NCBI GenBank assembly: GCA_943349725.1
Contig: CALQZP010000001.1
Span: 15,021 to 79,020 of the forward strand
Source of the DNA: Candidatus Nomurabacteria bacterium
GTDB taxonomy: Bacteria > Patescibacteriota > Minisyncoccia > Phycocordibacterales > UBA10002
Direction: 5' to 3'
Length of the DNA stretch: 64,000 nucleotides
This document shows positions 55,947 through 64,000 of this stretch, in pieces. Under the pieces are notes generated by a model. The model ran no database searches, had not been told where the DNA came from, and saw only the letters and a list, made by a program, of their open reading frames with translations. Made by a program: the position numbers and the translations under genes. Each line of letters opens with the position of its first letter. Positions within the stretch are counted from its first letter, which is position 1.

Positions 55947-57641
55947 TTAACTATTCAGAGGCTCTCTATACGGGTCGGTCGTGTATCGCTTCTCCTCTTT
56001 CGGAAGTGACACCCTGGCTTGGAGCTTCTGGTCCAGGAAGTCCATCTCTCCGCCTGTTTTTGGCGCGGTAGCGGGTGGCGGTAGAGTAGCCGATTCACTC
56101 TGTGGTCGTATCTTTAGCGTAGGGGTTGGCGGAACAGGAGGTCTCGGCACGGGCGGCATCGGAGGTTTAGGTACTACTATGTTATCCCCCTTAACAAAGG
56201 GGGTGCCGTATTCCGATACGGTGGGGGTTGTGTTTTGAGCCGTTGGGGCTTTTGGAATTGACGGGAATGACGAAGTTTGAGGCTTTGAAAGATCCCCCTC
56301 TTTCTCTAATTCATAATTCATACTTCCTACTTCATTCTTCTGCCCTGGTTTCCATCCCGTCGGCCCGACAAGAGTTTTTGGTTGTAAGTTGGCAGTTTTA
56401 GGTTGAACTGTAAACTTTGAACTTTGAACTTGGAACTTGGCGGGGTTCTCTATTCCCCTTAGCACCTCCGCCCTACTCAAGGATTCTTCTTTTTGTACCG
56501 CTTGTTTCGCCAATATATTTTCACCCATATTCCATTTTGCTCCCGCCGAATAAGGTGTGTTCGTGGAAGCGCTTAGTCCGCCCGCTGGCGGATAGCCTGC
56601 CTGCGCAGGCAGGCGTTTAGCGTTTAGTTCAGATGATGAAGATGGAGTAGAGGAGGAGACTGAAGTGCTCGGTGCAACCGGTATTTGCTTTGTAACTTCT
56701 TTACTAACCGCTAAACGCTCCACGCTAGCCACTGACTGTGGCTTCGCGTCTTCATGCAGTCCGCGGAGTGCCTCCCGCACCTTCACCAAAATCTGCGTGC
56801 TGATATCTCGGGCAATTTCTTTTGCTTTTTCTTCCGGCACGCGGAGTCGTTTCGCGAGGTTGCCGATAAACTCCGCAGGATGCGTGAGTCCGAGAAGCAC
56901 CAGTCCCGTCTCACTCGCAAGCGCCCCCATTTGGTCTACGTGCAGGAGATACTTTTTGGCGATTTCTTGTATGGCGTTTGCGGTATCCACCGAAGAAATG
57001 GACTGACGGAGCCCTTGTGGAAGGTCTTCAAACGCTTCCTTAAGCTGTGCCTCGCTGTAGGTTGTCCCCGACGCAATCCTTACCAACGCGCGTACATTCT
57101 TATCATCAAGTGGCGGCGTCTCTTTTTTCCCCTCCTGCCTGAGGAGGGGTGCCGAAGGCGGGGTGGTGGGAGCTTCCCTAAACGTTTGTGTCTGTCCAAG
57201 TGGACTCGGAACCGGTGCATACGGTGACACCACACCTTCTTCGAGCTTCGGGCTTAGAACTTCTGGCTTCTTTGGCGGCTCCTGTACCCTTCCCTCTTTC
57301 ACCGGCATTCCTGCCTGCTTCAGTATCGGAAGCACGAGGTCAAAGAGTTTGGTCTGTATCTCATACGCAATCTCGGCAATTTTCGGTCGGTTGTCTTCCT
57401 CAATGCGTTCGTCTTTTTCTATAAACGCCACAAGATTACTCGGCGAGTCTTCGCCTTTCAAGACTTTCAGCACTCCTTCGCAAATATTTCCCGTTTCGTA
57501 CAGGACAAACTCTTTCGGTGTGTAAATACTGCTCAAGGTAAGCTGGATATCCAGATCTTTTGCGCCAAGCGCATCCACTACCGTAAAGGGCAGTGAGTCG
57601 CAGAAGAGCATTAGTTTTTCCTGTTGCGTTTGTGTTTCCAT
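55947..57641 (-). CDS. Secretion-cluster protein with disordered repeat-derived tail
   Basis: A 564-residue protein. The first 110 residues are compact and acidic (METQTQQEKLMLFCDSLPFT...). Residues about 180-310 form a helical domain (TYSEAQLKEAFEDLPQGLRQ). The rest is low complexity and Pro-rich. Parts of the tail are encoded by spacer-like words: GAACTTTGAACTTGGAAC near 56410-56435 (KFQVQSSKFTVQPK) and TTCATAATTCATACTTC near 56303-56326 (EVGSMNYELE). It follows the VirB6-like gene and may be cytosolic. No family recognised. Confidence 0.6.
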   Translation of the reverse strand: METQTQQEKLMLFCDSLPFTVVDALGAKDLDIQLTLSSIYTPKEFVLYETGNICEGVLKVLKGEDSPSNLVAFIEKDERIEEDNRPKIAEIAYEIQTKLFDLVLPILKQAGMPVKEGRVQEPPKKPEVLSPKLEEGVVSPYAPVPSPLGQTQTFREAPTTPPSAPLLRQEGKKETPPLDDKNVRALVRIASGTTYSEAQLKEAFEDLPQGLRQSISSVDTANAIQEIAKKYLLHVDQMGALASETGLVLLGLTHPAEFIGNLAKRLRVPEEKAKEIARDISTQILVKVREALRGLHEDAKPQSVASVERLAVSKEVTKQIPVAPSTSVSSSTPSSSSELNAKRLPAQAGYPPAGGLSASTNTPYSAGAKWNMGENILAKQAVQKEESLSRAEVLRGIENPAKFQVQSSKFTVQPKTANLQPKTLVGPTGWKPGQKNEVGSMNYELEKEGDLSKPQTSSFPSIPKAPTAQNTTPTVSEYGTPFVKGDNIVVPKPPMPPVPRPPVPPTPTLKIRPQSESATLPPPATAPKTGGEMDFLDQKLQARVSLPKEEKRYTTDPYREPLNS

Positions 57642-57672
57642 GGTTGGTGAATTGTTCTTTTCAAATCAAGCG

Positions 57673-60600
57673 CTACCCGGTTGTTCCAAAGAGATCTCCA
57701 TAAAACTGCTTATCAGTCTGTTTATCTTCGCCTCGGCTCTGAACGCCAGTCTTTCTCCAAGGACTCTCCACTTTCCTACCCCTGAAGTACCCATTATCCT
57801 TCAGCCACCGAAGAGCAGCCTTTTTATCCTTAAAGGTTGACCCACGGGAATCATCTCGTTGCTTCGCGAGCATCTTAATCGCTTCCCACAATTCCTTTTG
57901 CTCTCCATCAAGTCGTAATTGTTCATCAGATATAAAGTCCTTTCCACCGCGCTCATTGACAAGCCATACAAGAAAATCAAGATTCCCTGTTCTTTCCACA
58001 TTTTCTCCCTTAAACATATTTCCGACACTGGTGATGAGGTTTTGCATATCAGGCACTTTTTCATCAAGATCTTTATTCTTAAACGCACCAAGGAGACCAC
58101 GGGAAAGCACACTCTTCACCCAGTGAAGATTGCGAAGTGACCCCGGCAGCATCGCGGCTTCATCATCCGCGAGATTTTGTATGTTCACCTCCATAAGATA
58201 TTGCCCCGCCTTATGTCGTTGTTCTCTCTCCGCAGAGGATAGTGTAGCTTCTTCAGCGTACCCTCCTTTTTTGAAGATAACTCCAAGTTTACTTTCCCCT
58301 GTTGTTGCATCAGGTGTCCAATACTCCTCTTTATACTTCTTCTCCCCATGCTCAAGAAGATAGTCGTTGAGTTCCTTTCTGGCAGCTTGCGCAGCCACGG
58401 GGTCTTTCTCGTCCCAATCTTTCCAAGTCACGGCGTCACCTCCAAATGAATAGTCAGAACCTTCCTGCAGATACTGTCGCTTTATGACGCGAATTTGTTC
58501 TTTTGTTCCTGAATCAACGGTCTCACTCTCTCGGACCTTGTTCCATACCCCTTGCCCGACCGTCTGCACAAACGGTTCCATATTGAGAAGACCTCTGTTG
58601 TAGCGATAGTAGTGCAAGAGCTCTTGAGGGCTTTTAATGTTACGAAGCGCCTTTCTAATAGCCGGAGATTCCCACACAGCTTCAGCTTCTGGACGGGCTC
58701 CAAGTACTTCTCCGCTCAGCATTTTTTCACCACTCGCATCTCGGAGACCCTCCTTTATTCTTTTCTCTTTGATTTCATCTTCAATGACCCCCCGTTCGGT
58801 CTGTTTCGTTTCAAGCTCGGTTTCAGCAGCCTTAAGCGCGTGATCGTGCATAGCTTTCTCGCCAGGGTCTGTAGCTTCCTCATAGGCTTTTTCTTCTTCA
58901 GTAATCTTTGCTTGAGCCGAATTAATAGCGACATCGACGTCTTTCAAGTCGTTTGTTAGGTGCCCGGTAGCTACTTGATCCTTGGCTTCCCACTCGCTCT
59001 GTTTCCCCTGCCAGCGGTTGACATCACTAATATGCCACTTATTTCGCTTCGTTGCGCGAGTACCTTGGTGATGTATCCGTTCGGTTCTCGCTTCAGCTGC
59101 CTCTTCCTTTTCCTCGTGCGTGAAATGCTCGCTGTTCATAAACGCCCCAAACTTTTCCGCGCCGAGAACCTCAATATCCATAATAGAGTTCATTTGGAAG
59201 TAATGCTTCGGAAGATTAAGGAAGCCCTCCGTAGACATATGGGCCAACTCCTCCGATATCTTGGTCCGCAATTCTTTCTGTTTACTTTCGTTGTCTGCTT
59301 TCCATGTCTTAAGAGCGCCCTCGGCGGTAGTAACCGCGCTGGTTGCATTCGCCACTTCGCTTTTGAGTGTGGTTACTCTTCCTAAAGCAGCTGTCTTTTC
59401 TTCGGCGGTTGCGTGTGGGTCGGCAGTAACCTTTTTCAGGTTTGCTTCGGCATCATCCAGTTCTTTTTTCTTTTCAGCTTCGGCTCCTTGAGCATGGTGA
59501 AGATTTTCTTGATGCTCCTCTCCCACCTCCTCAACCGTGTGGAGTGCATCCCCAGCTTTTCTCGCCTCTTCCCCGTGTGTGATGTCTCTGCGAATACTAC
59601 TATCGTGTTCGGCCTCCTCGTGGGCCTCTTCAAGGGATTGGTTACCAATCTTTACATTTGCCATGGCGCCCGTAGTGACGGAACGAAGAGCCTTTCCCAC
59701 AAAAGTATTTCCAGCCCAACTTTTTCCCGCGCGTTCTTCCAAGTAACGCACGTCAACCGCATTTCCTGCCATAGTGGCTCCCTTGCTGATTATTTGGTTA
59801 AACTTTGACCCCCGCATCTTTTCTGCAGCCTCTCCATATTCCTTGCTTTTTCTTGACGCCCATCCAGATACCCCTATCTCCTGCATCATCTTATTATTCA
59901 GAAGTCGCGAGTTTGCCATCCAACCCCCCACCGCTTTCGTTGCTCCACCTGTGGCCATACTCCCTGCTCCGCGCAGAACGGCTGATGGAGCTTTGATCAG
60001 TCCTCTCGCTCCCGCTCCTGCAACTCCAACCGCCCCTCCAATTGCAACCTTTTTAATCTTCTCAAACCCGGCCATGGCCATCTCGCTTCCCTTCGCGCCT
60101 AAGTGCTGCGCAACAATGAGACAGCCGACCATAAGGCCGATAAGCATCACGAAGTTGAAAATAACCACGATGGTTCCCGACCCGGTGCCGGTGAGAGCGG
60201 CGGCAAAGCCGATTTGTTCCCCCGTTTGTGCACTACCAAGTAATCCCTTTCCAAAGGCGGGTGAATTGATAGTCCGAACCACAATATAGGCAAGAATAAG
60301 ATAGAGCGGAGCGAAAAAGGCCTGGCTCCAGAGTTTGTGCCACCACGCATGCGCCATCCCCGACGCACCGGGGAGTATGAGCCCCACGAAGGCGAGCGGA
60401 GAGAGCATCATCAGCATCATCAGCGTAATCGCGCGATATATAAACATAATCGCTCCCGCAAAGAACACCCACGCAGTGATAATGATAAAGAGCGAGCCGA
60501 AAAAGCCGATAAGAATAATGTTGCTGAAGGAGAGACTCTTGTCACTACTATTTTTGTTTAGAGTGCCAATCTGTGAGTTGTCCGAACTAAACTCTCCCGA

Positions 60601-61416
60601 CCCTATCTGCTTGCTGTTATAAATCGTTCCAAGCTTGAGGCCGTAGAGATAGGCTTCGGCAAGCCCCGAGTCATATTTTTTCGCGCCCTCTGCTGGAACA
60701 ATCAGTGAATAGAAGTGGAGGGCAGCCACATTGGAAACGTCCACCACCGCTTTGGTGATGAAAAGGCTGAAGTTGATAAAGAGCGCCACAAGCACCATCT
60801 GGGCGAGAAGCCCCCACGCCTTCTTGCCGTCGTCTCCGATGCCGAGTGTAATGGAGATACCTGCCCACAGCGCGATAAAGATGAACACAATGTTTGCGAG
60901 GTCGCGCAAAATCTTCCAGCCAATATCCACGATGGGGAGTTGCGTGAGCAGGGTATTTAGGTTCAGGGTGTAGTCCACCGTGATGTTGAAGAGCACCCCG
61001 GCAATCCACAGTGTGCGTGCGGCAAGCCCCAGCACAATGTCCATAAGACCAGCGACACAAGCCTTCGGGTTGAGGAGGGTACACGTAAACGCCGCGGCGA
61101 GCTGGTCGGCCTGTTCCTTTTGAGCTAGGTCATCGGCAGCCTTCTTCTGGGCGTTCAAGACATCCGCTTTGGCACGGTCGGAAGCTGTCGCTTCAGGTCC
61201 AATAAATGGATCAGGAACATCCTGGCCATAGGTAGCCTCCCTTAAGGCATTATCGTCAATATCATGAGAAATCTCGCCTTCGGTTGGAGCATGATATACA
61301 TGAATATCTGCATACAAAAATACCGGTCCCACGATAAGCAAGGCAAAAGCCACGCTAAGTACGGTTGCGACCGAGCCAATGAGCATTTTTGGTTTTTTGA
61401 GGCGAGAAAGTAACAT
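57673..61416 (-). CDS. VirB6/TrbL-like polytopic membrane protein with long coiled-coil C-terminus
   Basis: A 1247-residue protein. Residues 15-450 contain about eight membrane spans (MLIGSVATVLSVAFALLIVG, LANIVFIFIALWAGISITLG, MVLVALFINFSLFITKAVVD, AVLRGAGSMATGG later) with the TrbL/VirB6 arrangement around LWAGISITLGIGDDGKKAW. From 600 on the protein is hydrophilic, with coiled-coil stretches (EEHQENLHHAQGAEAEKKKE). VirB6-like proteins form part of the secretion channel; the large cytosolic tail is a Patescibacteria-type elaboration. It is followed by the 564-residue gene, its probable partner. Confidence 0.75.
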   Translation of the reverse strand: MLLSRLKKPKMLIGSVATVLSVAFALLIVGPVFLYADIHVYHAPTEGEISHDIDDNALREATYGQDVPDPFIGPEATASDRAKADVLNAQKKAADDLAQKEQADQLAAAFTCTLLNPKACVAGLMDIVLGLAARTLWIAGVLFNITVDYTLNLNTLLTQLPIVDIGWKILRDLANIVFIFIALWAGISITLGIGDDGKKAWGLLAQMVLVALFINFSLFITKAVVDVSNVAALHFYSLIVPAEGAKKYDSGLAEAYLYGLKLGTIYNSKQIGSGEFSSDNSQIGTLNKNSSDKSLSFSNIILIGFFGSLFIIITAWVFFAGAIMFIYRAITLMMLMMLSPLAFVGLILPGASGMAHAWWHKLWSQAFFAPLYLILAYIVVRTINSPAFGKGLLGSAQTGEQIGFAAALTGTGSGTIVVIFNFVMLIGLMVGCLIVAQHLGAKGSEMAMAGFEKIKKVAIGGAVGVAGAGARGLIKAPSAVLRGAGSMATGGATKAVGGWMANSRLLNNKMMQEIGVSGWASRKSKEYGEAAEKMRGSKFNQIISKGATMAGNAVDVRYLEERAGKSWAGNTFVGKALRSVTTGAMANVKIGNQSLEEAHEEAEHDSSIRRDITHGEEARKAGDALHTVEEVGEEHQENLHHAQGAEAEKKKELDDAEANLKKVTADPHATAEEKTAALGRVTTLKSEVANATSAVTTAEGALKTWKADNESKQKELRTKISEELAHMSTEGFLNLPKHYFQMNSIMDIEVLGAEKFGAFMNSEHFTHEEKEEAAEARTERIHHQGTRATKRNKWHISDVNRWQGKQSEWEAKDQVATGHLTNDLKDVDVAINSAQAKITEEEKAYEEATDPGEKAMHDHALKAAETELETKQTERGVIEDEIKEKRIKEGLRDASGEKMLSGEVLGARPEAEAVWESPAIRKALRNIKSPQELLHYYRYNRGLLNMEPFVQTVGQGVWNKVRESETVDSGTKEQIRVIKRQYLQEGSDYSFGGDAVTWKDWDEKDPVAAQAARKELNDYLLEHGEKKYKEEYWTPDATTGESKLGVIFKKGGYAEEATLSSAEREQRHKAGQYLMEVNIQNLADDEAAMLPGSLRNLHWVKSVLSRGLLGAFKNKDLDEKVPDMQNLITSVGNMFKGENVERTGNLDFLVWLVNERGGKDFISDEQLRLDGEQKELWEAIKMLAKQRDDSRGSTFKDKKAALRWLKDNGYFRGRKVESPWRKTGVQSRGEDKQTDKQFYGDLFGTTG

Positions 61417-61419
61417 AGA

Positions 61420-64000
61420 TTATTGTTTTGGCGTGAAGTCCGCGCTAGTCGACCCGACCAATTTTCCTAAGTTATCATGCGCTTCAATCACGATACGGAA
61501 TGGCGGTGGGTTTCCCCTTGTTGATGCGGTAAGTGTTAAGCCGAGCGACATATTCGTGAAATTAAGATTCTTGGCAAAGGTTACACCGCTCTTCTCAGGG
61601 TTTGCACTGTCTGTATAAATAGAGGTGCCCGTTAACGGAGATGTAGGCGTAGCGACGGAGTTATAAAAAGAACCCTTGTTATCCATCGTGAGATTAATAG
61701 CATCTTTGCTCGTCCCTATGTTGTTTAGATTATAGGTAAAGTTGAGGCTGTTCAGGTGGTTCGTAAAGCTTTCCGGTTCCGGCTTTAGCGTCAGTACACT
61801 AGTAATGAGGTCTTTGTCATAGGTATAGAAGAGCGCACGGAAGGTGATATTGTCCTGTACTTTGTTTGGCAGGAAAGATATCCCAGGCCACAGAAAAGTC
61901 TCACCAGAACGTATTTCTACATTCGTTGGACTTGTTGGTATTACCGTAAATGCAAAAACAGGTGGTGCGACTGTTCCACTACCTCCACCTTCAGCTTGGA
62001 GACGCGTTTGTTTACCGATAACCTGCACTTCGGCAATGCCAAGATTATCGGATACGGTACTAATGATAAGCACATACCGGCCTTTAATTCCCGCCGAAAA
62101 TGTTTTGCTAAATTGTCTGTTTCCTTCTTCTGGATACTGTTGCGACCCTACCTCATTAACTACGTTTGCGGAGCTCTCGATTATTTGGTCCAAAGTCTTC
62201 CCATCGGTTTCTTCTGATGTGACGATGACTCTGAAACCGCAACTATTAGATGCGGGGCTACACACACTGTATTTATTTAGTGAACCTGCAGTTCCGCCAT
62301 ATATATTAATCTTTGATATCTCGTTGATTTCCCAATCTGGTTTTTGACCATCCATATTTGTTGCAAGATCCACCCTCCACCACTGCCACTGCTTAACAGA
62401 GGGATATCCACGGTCAGTTAGTGCGAGGCCCCAACTTAAGTTTCCGTCAAGTTGACCGTCAACTGCAAAACTTGCACGGCGAACGGGACTGGACTCATTT
62501 GTATTGTAGGATGAGATACTCGACTGAATCGCTTTTTTTCTAAGTGCAATGTTTCCCGGCTCCACTGCTGGGGCTACACTTCCGCTAACCGCTCCTGGGT
62601 TCGGCTTATTTTCTCCTAGTTCTTTATAGTAGTCTTCCAATGTTTTGCGCGAAGTGCTGTTGACGAAACGACCATTAAAGTTCTTACACCCAAGCTTCAC
62701 ACTCTTAAAGTAGTCAGTCCATAACAGAACTCCTTTATTGAGCGGAGTTACAACTTTTCCTTTCAGATATTTCGCCTCCACAATTGTGCGCTTGTCACCT
62801 GCGGCGACTCCAATCGTTTTACCCGGGAGGTTATCGGTCCACACCTGGTTTACGGCATCATTGAGGACATATACTCCACTTTTTAGTAGTTTCGTCGTGT
62901 CACCCTTAACAAGCGCCTCTTTAGTAGACGGATAGTAATGTAGACCACAATCAATACCCTCTGGAGCTATAGCACTCGAAGCTTCCAGTGCCTCGGCTGG
63001 GTCGGTGATAAGAGAGTCCGCGTAGCTGTATCCTGAAGAACCGCCTCCCTTACCCGCACCCAAGAGGCCCGCTCCTGCGCCCATTACCTGTTTCAACATT
63101 TGGTTGATAAGTGCGCCCACTACCGCGTCAATTTCATTGGCCAGTTCCAGCTCACGGAAAGTGCTGTTGAGTGCCCCAGTCGTATTACCTACAATGACGG
63201 ATCCGGGAGTTTTGATGGGACCTTCTTTGATACACGGACCTTTGCGTGTGATTGGAGTAACCTCGTCACTTTGAAGTAGTGTCGCTCCATTCTTCTTAAC
63301 TACAACATCAGGACCGTACTTCTCACAATCCTTCCACGACTTAAATCCTTGACCCCAATCCAAGAGTTTGACCTCCTTCCCCGTCGCCGAGGTGATACCC
63401 AAACTGAGCTTGTTGGTGGTGGCGATGTAGGCGCCGTATGGATTGTTTTGCGGTGTGCCGGCGATATGAATCCACTGGGAGAGATTGCCCGAACCGATGG
63501 CGCCACCGACAAAGCCGTCGTAGGCTCCGCGTACGTTCGCGAGTACATCCGAGAGTTTACAATGGATACTTTCCTTGCTGTTGAGCGACAGGTTGAGTCC
63601 GAGTGAAAACCGTAGGTTAATTCTGAAGGGGGCACAGAGAAGCGGAGAAATGCCCTCAATAACCTCTCCAATGGCTTGGTCAGCGACGTTATTCAGAAAT
63701 CCTTCGGGGTTGGTGACGAATGAAGGTGAACCTTCAAATCCACTGTTAATCCATTTGATGACGGATTGGGTGAAGGTATGGAGTAGTGCCTTTCCAATGA
63801 TGATAGCGAACCCCTTTAGAAAACAACCCTGCCAGTCCGCAGCCGCCGGAGCCTCAGCGGCTTCCTGCGCACTCACCCAGTCGCTTGTATTCACGCTCGT
63901 TACGGCGTTGGTTATACTCTTAGCTCCAGCTGAAATAGCTGCTTTTATTTTTGCTGCAACACACGCGGTGAGGGATGCGACGGCTTCCGCTTTTTGGGGT
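61420..64000 (-). CDS. Large surface protein with galactose-binding-like domain, 5' end outside window
   Basis: The frame is open from 61420 to the window edge, so the start lies beyond 64000; about 860 residues are seen. An upstream part contains a Gly-rich region (MGAGAGLLGAGKGGGSSGYS). Midway, NIALRKKAIQSSISSYN, ASFAVDGQLDGN, WWRVDLATN and YVLIISTVSDNLGIAEVQVIG form an F5/8 type C (discoidin-like) carbohydrate-binding domain. The C-terminus is beta-rich with Ig-like character (DKDLITSVLTLKPEPES). It is probably a secreted adhesin of the type IV system. Only 3 nt separate it from the VirB6-like gene. Confidence 0.75.
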   Translation of the reverse strand, partial: PQKAEAVASLTACVAAKIKAAISAGAKSITNAVTSVNTSDWVSAQEAAEAPAAADWQGCFLKGFAIIIGKALLHTFTQSVIKWINSGFEGSPSFVTNPEGFLNNVADQAIGEVIEGISPLLCAPFRINLRFSLGLNLSLNSKESIHCKLSDVLANVRGAYDGFVGGAIGSGNLSQWIHIAGTPQNNPYGAYIATTNKLSLGITSATGKEVKLLDWGQGFKSWKDCEKYGPDVVVKKNGATLLQSDEVTPITRKGPCIKEGPIKTPGSVIVGNTTGALNSTFRELELANEIDAVVGALINQMLKQVMGAGAGLLGAGKGGGSSGYSYADSLITDPAEALEASSAIAPEGIDCGLHYYPSTKEALVKGDTTKLLKSGVYVLNDAVNQVWTDNLPGKTIGVAAGDKRTIVEAKYLKGKVVTPLNKGVLLWTDYFKSVKLGCKNFNGRFVNSTSRKTLEDYYKELGENKPNPGAVSGSVAPAVEPGNIALRKKAIQSSISSYNTNESSPVRRASFAVDGQLDGNLSWGLALTDRGYPSVKQWQWWRVDLATNMDGQKPDWEINEISKINIYGGTAGSLNKYSVCSPASNSCGFRVIVTSEETDGKTLDQIIESSANVVNEVGSQQYPEEGNRQFSKTFSAGIKGRYVLIISTVSDNLGIAEVQVIGKQTRLQAEGGGSGTVAPPVFAFTVIPTSPTNVEIRSGETFLWPGISFLPNKVQDNITFRALFYTYDKDLITSVLTLKPEPESFTNHLNSLNFTYNLNNIGTSKDAINLTMDNKGSFYNSVATPTSPLTGTSIYTDSANPEKSGVTFAKNLNFTNMSLGLTLTASTRGNPPPFRIVIEAHDNLGKLVGSTSADFTPKQ

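Overview
The window reads as a chromosomal segment of a Patescibacteria (Candidate Phyla Radiation) bacterium, probably of the Parcubacteria group. The grounds are family-level: short operons with overlapping convergent genes, a DNA polymerase I whose proofreading region is degenerate, an isolated pyrD/pyrC pair, a Patescibacteria-style type IV secretion cluster (PrgI-like, split VirB4-like, VirB6-like, VirB2-like), many one-domain cassettes (four-helix-bundle, GxxExxY, GIY-YIG, HicAB, RelE) and spacers filled with AT-rich imperfect palindromes. No rRNA or CRISPR array is present, and one tRNA (Lys-TTT) was found.

Layout. 1-0.9 kb: a hairpin-dense orphan gene behind a long leader. 1.1-5.3 kb: wall and RNA-modification genes (Mur ligase, amidase, SpoU methylase). 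5.3-6.7 kb: a diversity-generating retroelement (DGR) cassette with template repeat, large nested hairpin and variable-repeat target gene, but no reverse transcriptase in the window. 6.8-10.7 kb: DoxX-like protein, tRNA-Lys, free-standing homing endonuclease, pyrD, pyrC. 10.7-18.9 kb: holA, polA, tsaE, a type IV pilus ATPase, an unassigned structured RNA, ruvB. 18.9-19.6 kb: a RHH-HicB-HicA operon. 19.9-26.4 kb: an island of unrecognised minus-strand genes whose coding sequences are chains of perfect stem-loops. 26.5-34.3 kb: IR-flanked GIY-YIG cassette, TrmB-like regulator, large GNAT protein, RelE-type toxin-antitoxin, shortened YebC, AlbA_2 protein, RuvC. 34.3-44.5 kb: tyrS, PBP1A, then the replication-origin neighbourhood dnaN-oriC-dnaA | rpmH-rnpA-yidC-jag and a MerR-ATPase/STAS-like pair. 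44.6-64.0 kb: a minus-strand type IV secretion/surface cluster with an intein-split VirB4 and three inserted small-gene cassettes; its first gene runs off the window edge.

The strongest observations are: (1) the DGR, where 19 of 22 differences between the 118-bp template and variable repeats fall on template adenines; (2) the hairpin-chain island, with a relative at the window start that shares a 28-nt leader block (26/28 identical); (3) small-gene cassettes bounded by inverted repeats, including a GxxExxY cassette with an emptied copy still carrying its first ten codons; (4) a LAGLIDADG intein splitting the Walker A motif of VirB4. The core genes form the replication, translation and wall backbone. 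Functions for the island genes are not assigned.
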